From the NCBI RefSeq assembly GCF_963855985.1, contig NC_087095.1, positions 13,526,001 to 13,590,000 of the forward strand: a stretch of 64,000 nucleotides of DNA, read 5' to 3'. This document shows positions 43,201 through 58,200 of the stretch, piece after piece (position 1 is the first letter of the stretch; every line of letters starts with the position of its first letter). This DNA comes from Ostrinia nubilalis (taxonomy: Eukaryota; Arthropoda; Insecta; Lepidoptera; Crambidae). Both the position numbers and the translations under genes were made by a program. The notes under the pieces were generated by a model that had not been told where the DNA came from, searched no databases, and saw only the letters and a program-made list of their open reading frames with translations.

Positions 43201-46200
43201 AATGATTGTTTAAATAAATGTGCTGATGGTAGCACTATTTAGCAGACTTGGCGCCATAATTTATTCCGCGGGCACACAGCTCGTTACCATCCAAGGCGAT
43301 CGTTAAGCCTCCCGCCTTTCTTCCTGAAGCTCGCATTAATTTTAATTTTGTTGTTTATTTTAGTACGAACCTATAAAGTCATGCCGCGATAAATTAATCT
43401 TCGTTGATCGTCCTGTTTTAAACAGCTTTTGTAAGGTTATGCAGCTGTTCAACGCATTTTAATTACTTTTCTGATAACGTGTTTTTCAGCAACTGACTAA
43501 TTGAAAACAATCGATTCTATAATGTTGGCGACCTTCTACTCTGCCGGTGTGCGCTGAACCGACCAAGGCGATTTTGTATTGAGGATTTGTGTACATCTGT
43601 AGTTAGAACTAATGCTAATGGCACAAGACAAATAAATACTGGCAAGGTTGCTTGCAGTATGATTTATGTAACTTTAAAACTACAATGGCAGCAGGGATTA
43701 TTGGATATAGATTAGGATTACAAAATCTTCATTAAATCATTCTTATCAATCGTTAATGAAAATTGATTGAAAAAATTAGCATTCCCACTTTTAAATTAAT
43801 AAAATATTAAAAATATCCTATTGCATTTGTCCAGCAGCAGGCTGAAACGAACTCCTATAACAGCCATCTTACTTCTCAATCACCCGTTTTTCCCATCCAA
43901 CCTTTTTCTTTACGGATCTGTGGTCCGTAGTCCCTGCAATAAATTATCTCTACCTAATCTCCTCAACTAGTTTTAAGTCGTCCTCATTTCCATCTGATTG
44001 AGAGGTCGGTTATCGCACAGAATATCGTCTCCATTATTTTACAAGTTTCTTTTGTAATCTAGCTATTGCATTCCTTACTTTCCAACAGTATTGCAACTTC
44101 TCAAGTCTTTATCTCGTTTTGTTAACGCTCTCTTCAAAACTATAAGTTTATAAATTATGTAATATTTTTTCTACGGTCCGGCTGTCCTCTTTATTGGAGA
44201 TTCATTGACTGACCATTTATTCTGCCCCTGACAACTTCCGAGTTCGGATAAAAACTTGCTCTTCATTATTTGTCATTGTCAGTGAGTTCGTCGCTTAGCT
44301 CTATTATTATTGCATGGTTTTCCTGTATTAATCTCTATGATTCATTGGGTGCTCAATTTTATTTTGTTGACAACAGTCCAGTCACCATTATGGAAATGGA
44401 ACTGCTAATTCTTCTCTTGGCGGTTTATTTCCAGTCCTCATTATTAATAGATTATCTTGGAATCTGCTTTCATACATTGTAACTTTTTTTTTATAGTTTT
44501 GATGTCAACAGAGGTGAATAACATTTTTTTTATATCTGTGAGCTGCGTGTGAGACAGTCAATAGGCGCCACAGACATGAGACGTGACGTGCGAACAGTGA
44601 GAGCGAGACAGTGGCTCACTTTGTCAATTAGTCCCTAATTACGCCGACCCTACCAATGGGAATTAACAAAAGTATGCATGGAACGCGACGCTAGTCACGC
44701 TACCGGCCACAATTAATAAACGGATTCGGTTACCCAGGCAGGCCATGATAAGTAGACCTATTACTGTCGGTCTAGCCGCGTGTAATTCAATAGAAGTCTT
44801 AATTAGTCGGCGATAAGATCTACCATACCTTAAACAGTTTATTTTAGAATATCTTTATCGATATTTAAACGATTTGTAGTGAACCGTGACACGGTTTTCT
44901 TTGAGTTTATTGACAACTCTTGGTGTTTTCAGTAGATTTGCTAGCTTCATTGCACTGTAATGATCTCAAAATTAGTCATTATTTTCCTGCAGAAGTCGGA
45001 GATAAGTAATATTTAGATTAAATGTGATGACACTGTTGATAGATGTGCTCAATAACTCTATAATTAGTTGAGAACAAAGTTCAAAAGAAGAAAATCATCG
45101 TCTCGTACCGTGGCCTCGGTTGATAATTCGGTGCGCCCGCACTCACCGCTTGCTACGTAGTAGCAGATACCTACTCGACTGTTGACTTTATCATTTACCC
45201 GTTCATGCATAGGCCAAGTCACTTCAAAGTAAATCAATCAGACGTTCGTTAGTTTTGACAACAACACATGTAAAATACATTTTCAGCAGTACTAAGTTAT
45301 TCAGATGTTAGAATGACAATACTATAACGCGACAAACAACTATTGTGATATTCGGGTCGGTTGAATCATGCATGACCATGGGCTTTTCTAAATTCATACA
45401 GAATTGACAACGACGGAACTTGTTTTGTGAATAGTTTGATAGTGGTGAACGGAAGATTAAAATAGAATAGAACTAATATGCTGTTATCTATGTTCAGCTA
45501 GATCATCGTGTTCCGGGAACATAGAGTCGTTTCTTTAATTAACAAAACTAATGAAAACTATATTTCTGTCACGATTATCCACAGAGACTACAGTTTTCCT
45601 AACCATGTCAGCGTTTTTTTGTCTGACACAAATCGTGGAATTCGGAAATTAAACTCGAGTAGTCGATTCGGGTTACGTTTCCGCACCGAAGAGCCTAAAT
45701 ATAGGTGGTTTGTAGAAACTGAGTCATACGATTATGAATGAACTTTGCGAACACAAAAGTAAAACGATAAACATGGTGGTGACAACAATGTTGTGAGTGT
45801 CAATTATCAATAAATGAGTCATGCTTTGATTTATTAATAAGCTCGGCAAATTGATAATTATGTGTCGTTCAAGTCAACAGTCTCGGTTAAGCTGCTGCAA
45901 AAATAAAATGATTCATCACTTGGTGACGAAGACATCCAACCAAAGCATTAGTTACTTGACTGTAAACACTATTCAACTCTGTGGAAAATTCGTCGTGTGA
46001 CAAATTTTTAATTTTTTTACCATTTCAAGACCTCGAATTATTATTAAGGTTTGTCATTTTACATGTATTTATTGCCAATGTTCGTATTTCCGCATATTTT
46101 ATAAACTCACGTCTAGTGCAGCAGAGTAAATAACATCCCAACAAAGTTAATTTCCGTTTCAGTCGGATTTTCCCTATTTCCTTACAGGCGTTTGGGAAAG

Positions 46201-49200
46201 CTTGTCTATTTTGGATTTTAAACATGATGGTGTCATTATAAAGTCGGAAAACCCCTGGCAATTTAGTGTATCATTGTTTTACCAGCAACGAGATTTAATT
46301 AAACTTGTTTACTAGTAATTAAGGTTTTTCTTTTATTCTCTTACATTAATTATAACTTCAATAGTATTAGGAGAATTGCTTGTTTATCACCACTCAAGTT
46401 TAGTCGAAACAAAAGTGGCGTATTGCAGTTTTGTTCGCCAATGCTATCGTTCATTAGTAATGGCCGTAGAAAAGTAGTACAGCTTTCACAGTTCACACTG
46501 CAAACGGGGGAAGTGCGGACAAAGCTGCTAATAATGACTCGCATCAAGTGTCAATAGTGCTTAGGACGTCATTAGTTATCTTAACGAGCATATTCGCATT
46601 AGCTCGTAGTGCTCCGGTGTCATGGGACTCATAACGGGATTCTATTATGACAGCCTCTAAGACTTGCCATAACACGCCTTCCCACGGATGCCTATCGAGG
46701 TCACCATTGCGCCCACGAGGTGGTATAAAGGTCGTGGTGGAGGCTCCAGTAGTCAGTAGTCGGCCATGTTTTAAAACACATACTCTTAAGACCTTCGGCT
46801 GATGAGTCATCAGATAAGGCCTCACCAGTCAAGATAAGAAGTAATAATCCAATTAATGGATTTACCAACGTAGTTTAGTTAAACTGGCTCAGTGCACGTC
46901 TCGCTCGTTCCTTTCGCTCTTCAATATTTAAGATAGATAGATATAAAGTTTATTTGCAAAACACATTGACACACAATAAGCAAAAAGTAAGATTAATAAA
47001 TACAGGAGTAGCAAGAAAGATATAGTACATTACAAGGAATAAAAAAGAAAATCCTGCGCTAAGGTGTAAGTGTGCCGCAGCGATGCAAAAAAGCAAAGAG
47101 ACAATTCGGTTTAGCCATTCACTTAATTAACCTAGCCAGACCTTTTTTAAAGTGCAAGAATGAAAGGAATCAGACTATTGAATTCAGAAGTGTTAATCTT
47201 GAACTAGTCTTCTTTCATCTTTTTGCCATTATTATTATCTTTGGTCGTAATGGGTTTACGTGCCTTCTATATTGGTCTGCCGCCTGTGGTTACTTTGATT
47301 TTTCTGAAATGAATTGACGTCTTCGCCAGGCTGTTAATTTCCAACCTTGACAGCAGTTTGAACTAATGAATTATGGAGGTCTTTGATGATAATCACAGAC
47401 ACTCATAATATTTGCTATTTTTTAACGTGTGCGTAAAGCATTCATCATCACTAATAAGCGTTTAATAAAAAGTTGAAATAAATATAATTTCAATATTTGG
47501 GTACTTCACTGGTTATTTATATTTTACTTAGAATTATACAGATCTGACAAAAAAAACTTTTTATTTGGTATTTTGTTTGAATCCATTGTTGTCATATTTG
47601 TTTCGATGTAAGAAAAATTTCAATTTATAATAAAATGTGGATTTACCACCTGAGAAAACACATCAATTATTTTCCAATTGTATTCGTAACGCGGTTAAAT
47701 AATAAGACATTATTGATGGATTTTTATAGAATAGTATAATAGCAATAAGCAAAATTTTATTTTCCTTTTGATGACGTAAACTATCCGTACCCTATCTATT
47801 CCACAACTCTACGAGTCTGTCGTTTGCGTCAGTGCGTTAAACGTTTGATAATTCTGCTTCTAAAATTAATATTTTCCTAGTAAACGTTCAATAATATCCT
47901 CTTGAATATTGATTGATTTTATAATTACTCCGCAGTTCAACACGTCGCAACATTGATGTCAGCCAGAACACTGTTATCATTCGTAACATTTCAGTTAAAT
48001 TAACAGCTTCTAGAATTGCGTCATTGCTTTAGCATTAATAGGAAATCAAATCATAATTTAGATACATATTAAACACCACTTTGATATGTTTTATTTTCTA
48101 AGCCATACCGTACACGACCCCAAAAATTTAACCCTACAACTAGGCGATACTTATGTATCAAAGGTCCAATTCTATCTGTCGGAAGTACTGTAACACTAAA
48201 ATGTAGACGACCCCAAAACGAGGACGTCCCACAAACCCCCTAAACGGGTATTTACCTATAATGATGTTGATATTTAGACACTCCCCTGCAGACCAGAAGG
48301 CGTCGGCTTTACGATTGTATATTATGTAGGTCACACTTCTACTGCCCTATTGTGTTTCGCGTTCTCTTGGCACACTGCTCATAAAGCTGTGAAATGCTGA
48401 TGGAACAAAAACAAAAATTTAGTAATCATGTAAGTAAGCGAACACTTTACAACTACTCCAGATTTGTACTGTTAGTAACACAAACGTTTGCGCGTTTGTA
48501 ACTGAGTCTCAAGTGGACACAGCTAACATTATGCTATGGTCAAATATAAACCACTTGGGTATTACGTGGCTTACGCACACCGGGGTATAAAAGGGAATGA
48601 CACAATGGACGGAAATCATCAATCAGTAGTCCTCACCCACGACGAGAGGGTCCACATTCACAATAGTTGCCGACTGAACACAAATGCCCCCTCAGATTGT
48701 CTCAAGCCGTACATTGGTCTCGGAGGCCAGTGATTGTAGTGCAGGAGTTATTTTAAGATAGCGGTGACATCGGTGCACTCAAACTGAAGTTACCTTGCAT
48801 TCAGATTTAAGAAACTAATTCTGCATTATCAAAGGATAATATGATTTTGTAATTTGATGTGCAATGCTGAATGCATTGATGAGATCACATTGTAGACCTT
48901 CTAGAGGCTTCATAACACGCTCATGACGAAGCCGTAAACATGGTAAAGAGAAAAAAGTTGAAAATTATACTTCCATTTATGCGAAGTGCTAATGAGGCAC
49001 GCCTACAAAAGTGCTTTACGAAGCGAGCAGCTGAATTGTTGCACATTTGGTTTCACGAGCACAGTAATTCGTTGGCCTCGCTCGTTTGGTTTCGGAAGTA
49101 CCAATTCATACATAGGTTTAACACGCCTAGCAAGAGGCAAGGTCGGACATAGCTAAAATGCTTAATGTAATACTTCCAACTCTAAAAGTGAAGGTATACC

Positions 49201-52200
49201 TTCGTATTTGGCCATTAACGCTTTATGCCCGTTTCCACTTCTTAGGTATAATGCCCTAGTTTCTAAATTTAGGAGCCCGACCGTTAAACGTTGCGGGTGA
49301 GTATTGAGAAACGAATTGTCATATTCCAGCTTCTCTGATGTTTACATTTGGCGTGTTTCTATGAATAAATCTGGTATAACATAATTCCACCATAGATTGT
49401 TTAAAATAAGGAGCCAACATTTTCGCCAAGTCTCTGTTTCAATAGTACAATTACTTTCAAACTTATTACTGAAGTCAATAAATTTAACGTTATTGAGTTC
49501 TAAAAATGGATTCCAGCTCACTTTCGGTGTGGATACTTGTCACCCTCCGTCATTTGTAATTACGGCTCGTCATGGCTGCTGCTTTTTACATTCTATTGTG
49601 TGCTGAGGAAGTAATCTAATTGCCCTTTATTGCGATGAAAGGAAACAGGCGTTTTTGAGTGCTCAGGAAACTTCATTGTTTGGAGGCGAACGACACACGA
49701 TGCTCATGTAACAAATCTCTGCTGGGGTTTTTCTAATTTAACCTATAGTTGATGTTACTGCTTGATTAATTATGACTCATGATCATGATAATCAATGCAG
49801 TCTGTCGTTTTATTCTTCTGGATATCACCTTAGCTGTTACTGTTTCCTTCTAAGTCTTCTAGCTTCTCGAGTAAACGGTGGGTTTCATGATCAGCACTAC
49901 GTGGATGACAACTAATTATTATTATACAAATTGTTCTTGAAGTAGATTTCTGTTTGTTTCTTTATATCTGGTCGGAGGTTTTGATGAGGCTTTTGAACTA
50001 ATGCAAGCGAAGTCGCGAGCGTCCACTAGCATTGAATATTACTCAAATGACACTGTCGGTATAATATTTCCAAAAAGTGTATGCCATTTCGTAGTTACAC
50101 GCGGATTAGGTAACCTGTGAATTTAAAAGTACAACTGTTTACACATAGCCAGAACATTTGTTATACTTGCTTCAAATTACGTGAATGGCTTTTACAGTCA
50201 AGCACAACACAATTAAAATTCTTTGCAACTGGTAGCTCTTAACTTTCGAAATGGTTTAGGTATTACATTATTGCCATTTCATGAATGCTTTCTGCGAACA
50301 ATACAATAATATAAAGGCTTGTTTCTTCTATTTGATCTCGTAATATCAAATTCATCTAACTAAAGAATACGTAATTACTTTCGAATGTATTGTTTTTCCA
50401 AATCATTTCACAACCATTTGTTCAATGAAACTGGCAGCCTCGTTACAACCATCCACAATTCCACATCCATTGTAACATTTCCAATTCTCATTTCTATTTG
50501 GTTTGTTTTTTCATCTGGCATCTACATGTACCGCGTATTATCTTTGTGAAATCAATCCGGCAGATGTTTCGCGAACCAGCCGCCAATCCGCACCGGATCT
50601 TTAAGCAGCTGTACACTCAAACTTTGCTACAAGAGCCCACCTTGTGTTTGATTAAATATTTTTAATCTCACTTTATTTTTATAGAGTAGTGATTGAGCAT
50701 TATCAAGTCAATTTTGACCAGACTCAACAGTTTTGGATCTCGGTCAGAGAGGATAGAGATTTTCCGCTCCATTTCTATGAAAAGCATTTCCTCAAGTTAA
50801 CACGGATTTATTTTCACTTCGAAATTAATTTAGGCCAGGACGTGTTTGAAGATTTTAATTTGCTTTGTCTTATTGCGTGTTTTCAAAATAAACCGGTCTT
50901 ACCGCATCTTAGCTATAATTGCTTTATTATCTCTCCTATAAATAGCTTGATGAAATTAATTCCCCCAGAAAAATATTGCAGTAACAAATCTTATTCAGAT
51001 ATTCTTGATATCGCGATATTATGTATGTAGGTGGATAAACTCGTTTCAACAGAACGGCTGAGGTCATTCGGTAGACTTTTTAGGGAAGTTGTTTGAGGCA
51101 TTTGTTGTGACATTCAAATGATCTGCATAACTTCACAACAATACATTTAAAGCTGTTTTCGCTTAATTCTAACTTCTATCACGTCATCTGTTGTTGCATG
51201 GTATCCTTTCCACGTCAAATCCTCTCCAAGGTCCACTTCAACCTATTTTTTATCCCGTCAAGCTGTTTATATAACAGTGCATAAAACCAGAGCCTGAGAA
51301 GCCATGTAATGGAATCAGGGCGAAGCAGGTGGCAGGCTTTGGCTTTTATTCGATTAGCGCTGGAACTCGCCCGCATAGAGTCTAATAGATGACGAACATA
51401 GCATAAAGATTAAATTATTGGTTCACATCGAACGGACACATGGCGGGAACGTGACGTGACCCGATGTCATCGTTAATCTTAAACCATTATTGATATTAAA
51501 GTTTATTGGTCCCTATTGTATAACATCAACCGCTTATCGCTGCCGGTCGCTGACGATGGAAATCATTTCCTTTGTTCTTGTATTTCTTTTTTTTAAATAC
51601 GAACAATGAACGTTTAATATGTATGGGAATATGTAAATTGTTTCTTGCATATCTTGGTGCTGTTTTTCTCGCTGTCCGTTCGCAAAAATAATCCCCAATC
51701 AAAGTCAGCGCAATTTTTTTGCGCTAAAAAACAAAAAGAATATTCAATAGAGCTACAATGCCTAAATTGAACGAGGTTCTACATTGCTATATTCTTATTA
51801 AGGTTGCTTAAACATTGACGAACATCTAACTTAATTTAGATATTAGGAAACAATGTAGTCCCTTGTGTAAACTTCGAAATGTAATTACTTCTTCTAATTG
51901 TATTGACTCTCGTAATAAGTTTAAAATGCAATCAAAATAGGCTATTACATCTTGAGACTTAATATACAGTAAGTCGTCTATAATTTGTAATTTGTATTAG
52001 ATTACTAAGAATTAATATAAACGTTTCTTTCTGGGTGTTCCGCTCTTGCTTTATATAATTCGACGTTACAGTACAACAAGCCTTGGAGAATATAGTTGTT
52101 GCTCAATCTAGTTTGTTTGCAGTTGCCGTGGGGCGCCGTCTCGCATATCAATGTAATAAGTAACAGTTTATTGTTTTGAAATTAGTACGTGTAATATCAA

Positions 52201-55200
52201 AGAAGCTACTGAAACAGATGTTGTGACGAAATAATGTCAACACTCGTAATCTAATTAATTTATACAAAAGCACATACCAACAGATGGTCGAATTTCGCGC
52301 TGGAAGTTTGTTTTACGTAGTTTGATTGTATTGTAGCGTCATCAAGAAATATTACTTACATAATTATTATAGTTTTCAGATACCGAAATTGACTTGCGTA
52401 ACTTTAATGCCTCGAACTGCAACTTCTCCTCTTCCTCAAATTTTGAAGATACGATTTTATTCGTGGGACCCGTCGAAATTTCTCTCAAAGAAATTTTTTT
52501 TATTGATGAGTCGGAAATAATATTTCAAAGACGAAATTCGCTTGTAGCTTTTACCGGGAAGCCATAGAAGAGTCACTCACGTGTGGTACATTGACATTTT
52601 CGTAAACGACCTTGTTGTTTTCGCGAACTGGTCAGAGTCAGAGTTTATTTAAATATCCTGGCACAAGATAATCATTTAGTCAGTTAAACGAATCAGTCGA
52701 ATTTATGATGTCACGGATCATTAAATTCATTGAGTGGTTCGGACATTTTAATTTAACAGGGGTTAACTCTTAATATAAAGTTTGTTGTAGAAATTTGTTA
52801 GGCTCAAAGAAAAAGGAACATAGTTGATGTAGAGTCAACTCAATAGTCAATACATTGAAGCATTTTCCTGAAATCAATTGCGATATGAAATCGGAAACGC
52901 TTCCATTGAATAAAAACCTGCATAATATGCCAATTTAATGATGGGAACGTGATGGTATACTTATTCCAAGCCTATAATGCATTAGGTTGGGTGAGAGAGA
53001 AGTAATTGCACTTTCTCTACGCGTGCTCTATCATATCGTCGACTAAATCATTATTTACTCTCACCGTTGCTATAATGATAAAATGTAATGATAAATTGAC
53101 TGCTAATGATGCAGTTTACGTAGATGATATAATAAAACATGCAAATGCTCCAAAAGAACAGAAATACGGTTTGTAGGTTAATGATGTAATATCCGAATCA
53201 GGTCCTGCCAGATGCAAGAACAGGCGTGCATTAATAAAGTGTTCAAGTCCACTTCCGTGACATAAAAATGTATTGGTATCTCGTGTCCGTCTTTCCATTG
53301 GTGTTACATCAATATGGCTAGAGTTAGAGTAGAGCGGTGCTTTACATAAGTATCTGGCGAAGCAGATGTATATCTTAGAAACACCGCTAATTTAAAGTTA
53401 ACCAATATTAAAACAGTTCTAAGAATGGACATGTTTCGTTACGATTTTACAACAAATTACACATAAGGCCAGTTCGCTAAGCTTGAAATTTTCTCAAGTG
53501 TTAGCATGTGCCGTAAAGTATAAAATTGTGCTCTACGCACATTAAAAAACGACAAGGTCGTAAGAGGCGTTCACTTTCGCATCCATGCGATTCGGTAAGC
53601 ACCAGTAATAGTACGTCTATAGCAACTTTCTGTAATTACAACTATTCATTTTCTCGCGACTGTTACCAGATATTACGTGGATCGTTTCAATTATGCTTGA
53701 GAGAAACGTGACGGATATTAGCGGCTTAAATGACTTGGCAATATTTTAACATCGTCTCACTCAGTAAGATCTTGCGCAGCTGTTTAGGAAATAGTCTATT
53801 TGAGGTTATTGAATTTCGATCTCTAACCATCAGTTTTAAATTATTGTTTATTTGTTTGATTTTATCTTCGGATAATCCGTAGTCTTATCTGTTTGAAGAA
53901 GCTTCTCGTTTACTTTCACCGATGCCCAGTGCAACAATACCTAGCGAGGTACCAGCACCACCGAGGCGAATCAATTCACCATTGTTTGGTTATTGACGTC
54001 AATACGTCGTGAGTGTGGCATGCAGGGCCTTCACGACTTCGATTTCATTCGTCGGCTTGGCCACGATCACCTGTTACTTTATTGCCTATATTTTTGTATC
54101 GTTAGACCGCTTAGTCGTCATTGACGCTATTTTGATTCGCGATATTTATATTGCTTCAGTAAACGGTGCAAAAATATCAAAGGACAAACATTTTGATTAA
54201 AATCAATAGAACCCTTGTTACGTTAAGTGGTATGTCAATTTTCTCTATTAGCTCTACTTTAGACTAGGTCACCACATCACATTGTCTATTCGCGCGTTTA
54301 TCTCCAAGATGCTCAATTGATTTGTTTTTATCACGATGACGTCAGTCAGACTATGCGTTTTCAGCGGACATTGTTTAATGTGATTATTAGATATCATGCA
54401 ACCGCGGGAATGTTTCTTACCTGACCTGCACGCGAGGTCAGCGAGCCTGCGAGCCCATCGATTGTGACCTATTTTACCGTACTGACCGTTAGTGATGTTA
54501 CTAATATTAAACACACTGATATTCCTAAAAGCTTGTCAAAACAAAGCTTCTAAGAAACCTCTTTTCACGCTACTCCATCGTGGAACTCCTGCTCTGTTTG
54601 TTTGCGTTGTAGAAACGTTTGTAAAATGTGGTGGTAATGAAACGTTATTTGGCTCGCTTCCATAAAGTAAACTGCACTTGACTTCATACTACCGATTTAT
54701 TACTACAATAAAATCTTTACTTAGGCACCGGTTTATCTAGCATTAAAATATTAGTGGTAATTTTTATTAGCATATTAATATTGACTGGAAATGATGGTGT
54801 TGTAATGTGTTTATAGATAAAAATAATAGCATAAATGGTTTTATTTTTCGATTAATTTCTTCCGGCTCTATTTTGTAGGAATTTTGATTGTATGTATTTT
54901 TAACTATTCGTGTGGAGGACAAGGTGTGAAGTTTGCTGTAATTTGAAGGGCTCTTGAAATATTTTCGAGCAAAATAAATAGTAGCTAATGGACGCATCCT
55001 TTTCAATGGCAAAGTGCCGTTACTCGTCATCGCACATCTGCGGCGGGCGCGCCATATGCTCCAATCTCGATAACGCTCCTAAAATAAACGACGCTAATTC
55101 GTTCGCCACTCACGCCTCGGAATGCTCACTCAATGAATACCCACTTCCACTTCCTCCACTTTCTTGATTCAATGGCTACACTGCCGTATTAAGAATGCTG

Positions 55201-58200
55201 CACTCGACAGACTACTCAGTGGCAGATGGATCTTCTGAAATGCATAGCTTAAGTGGTGATAAAACTCGGGTCGACGGCCGCTTTCTCCGAGATGGTATGC
55301 GTAAGTGTTATGTCATGGTGACTGCTCCGGTGCGCTGGCCATCGTAAACTGCCCGAAGACGCTCCTACAAACAAGAACACACTGTTATTAGTACATCATG
55401 AGATGTAAAACATACGTTCTCTACTTGAGTAACTGTTCCCATCCACATTAATATTCTCGGCCGCATCTAAGTAATACACGTTGCAGACTCATAAGGAACT
55501 GCTTATAAACTCAATGAATGAATACAAATGAAGACATAAGGTAGCCTTTTATGTTGACATTGTTTAATCTAATGGCATGAAATCGCATGCCTCAGGTGTC
55601 AATAGTCATTGAACTATCGACGAAATCAATTCAAACAATGTCTTGAATAGCACGTACGACTTTACAAGTTTACACACATTATACAGCACAGACGTCCTGA
55701 AAATTGTTTGCGTCTATTTGAACAAGTGTAGTATGCAAAGCGAAATCAAACATTGTCAAAACTGGTTAGTTCCACGTACAAAAACGCACTGGATGCCGCG
55801 AACTCGGTCGGGGAAATCTTTGGCCTGGATAGATCTTTGTTTACAGTTTCGAAGTTGTTTAGTTGCGTTTAGGCTGCGTAACCGTGGTGATCCTTATTCG
55901 AATGGTATGCGCCGCGGCGTGCCTGGTGTTGTTGCGTAAAGCTGTAGTCTGCCCCACGACGCCCGCCGCGCTGGTCGTGCGCGCTCGCGATATGTTCCGC
56001 TTCTAATTACTCGTTATGATAAATTGCGCGGCTGTTCGCATTGTTCCAACATCGAGCCCGTGCTCAAGCGTGACGACCATGTTTGTGTGAGGAGGCTTAT
56101 TAAATACAGTGCTGTGCTCTCAATTAGTGATTGTTTATCTTATCAAAGTGTATTCGGCCAAATGGTTAGGAAAATAATCGTCGTCGGCATCCGACACTAC
56201 GAGGATCCTTTCTATAAGTACGTAGCGTACCGTAAAAACAGATTTTACCTTGTCTCTGTTTTCCTCTCCAAATTAGTATTCTGTGTTACAAGTTTCCTCA
56301 ATTAGATTTTGTTTTGTCCTAGGCATGTGACCGGCGCAAGCGGGCCGCCGGCAGGATGCGGCCATCAGAGGAACAGGTCCTTGGACTCTGTTCTCCAGAG
56401 GATACCGGAGGACATGACCCCGACGTCGCCGGAGGGTGCGCCGCTTCGGATGCCCATGGAAGTGCCCGCACCGAGGCTCGCTCTTCCTCCCGAAGTCCCG
56501 GCCGGCTCCGACGACTCCGGTATCCACACCCCGCCCGACGGAAACGATGAGGAGAGACCACCGGCGCCGGCCGCCGCCAGGTCTAGAGAAAGCCTCGACT
56601 CCGGCAACCCAGAAGACACGGATAAACCGCCCGATCCACCCGACGCTGTGGTCGAAACGCAAATCAGATCAGACACATCAGCCGCAGAAACATCGAAAAA
56701 CAAAGACTTTCTTTTAAGGCTATTCGAGAGCAAACTTTTCGACATGAGTATGGCCATCTCGTATTTGTTTAATTCAAAAGAACCCGGTGTACAGACGTAT
56801 CTAGCGAACAAACTCTTCTCATTCCCTCACGAAGACGTGGACTTCTACCTGCCACAGTTGTCGACGATGTATATAGAAATAGGTGATGTGGCGGACGTGC
56901 TTCGGCCGTACTTGGTGCACAGGTGTAAACAAAGCGCGGAGTTTTCGTTGCGGCTCGCGTGGCTGTTGACGGCTTTCGGTGGTGACATGAAGAGGTCGAA
57001 GGCGACCAAGTTAAGAGACTCGATATTGGCGGAGGAGATCAGGCCGGCGGCGAGGCGAGGGCACCACAGGTCTCAGTCGGACGCGTCGGCACTGCGGCTG
57101 GCTACGCCGTCGGGGCGGCACTTAGGGGATTTGGCGTCAGGGAGAGCCTTTGACAATGGATGCCTCTGCGGTGAACAGTGCTCCTGCGGCGCGCCCAGAT
57201 TAGCACCACAAACTCAGGTAAAATATTTCTCTTTTATGTGCTCACATTCCTCTTTTCATGTTCTATTGTAAGTTGGCTATAAGGCGATAAGTCGCATTCC
57301 TAAAAACCCGGTCGTAAAAATAAATAAATACAAGTTTGATAAGAGATTGATATTACGTGTTCTGTTATAAAAGAGATTGATAATTCAGCTGGTTACAATA
57401 ACGAACATTATTCAATCTTTAAGATTACAATAGATTTTGCATGCACAAATAACTTTGAATACGAATAGTACGAATACTCTTAATAATATGTTTTTGAATT
57501 GTAATAAAATATTAACTGCTAGATGCTAAGAGGATAGGTAGAGAGAGAGAGAGTAACAAACATTATCCGAAATTCCATGGTATATTATATTTTTTTCAAG
57601 AATTTTAAAAGCTCCCTACTACGATCGAGCTTTTAAAGAAATCATTATTAGCATACGATACGTTTATTTGGTTTTCGTATCATTAAATCGATATTGCTTA
57701 TCGTCCTTGTAGACGTAGAGTAAGTAATGGTCTTAACTCTTAGCGAAGTCGCACTACTGAGTCACTAATAATAATTTCACGCCGTGTGTATGTTTAGAGA
57801 TTACGCTTGTACGGCTTGACCGAGCTTTCTTCTTAATCACTACGTGTAGCGTGTGTAACGTGCCCGAATTAAAACCAACCGTGACTCAGGTAGCCGTACA
57901 AATGACGTCATTAGCCGTGTCTAGAGACCTACTCCTTCTGATACTCGTTGCAGTCATAAAATCGCACATAATGTGCCGAACAAAAACATATTTTCTCACA
58001 CATTGAAAGTCTATTAATGTAGTGGATTTCTCACGGATCTGTATCACTAGTGCATACAATTCCTGTTTAAAAGGAATTAAAAGCGTTCTGTAAGAGAAAG
58101 ACACGTAAACCGCATTTCTATTTCTATCGTTAAATAATTCATAAAGCTAATCGTTTTTATCAGTTACCGATAAGAAAGTATTCGATTTCAGATAAGATAT

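Noticed and set aside
50689..51030. 113-codon plus-strand ORF
   Set aside because: Aromatic and Ile-rich composition typical of translated AT-rich DNA; no motif or homologue recognised.
56309..56322. ATG at 56309 as the PI4KB start
   Set aside because: It overlaps the polypyrimidine tract and acceptor of exon 2, and an upstream exon with exact phase exists at 40125-40213. It remains possible only if an unspliced isoform exists.
56273..56811. Minus-strand ORFs of 129 and 148 codons over PI4KB exon 2
   Set aside because: They are antisense shadows of the GC-rich PI4KB coding frame, which has clear family similarity.
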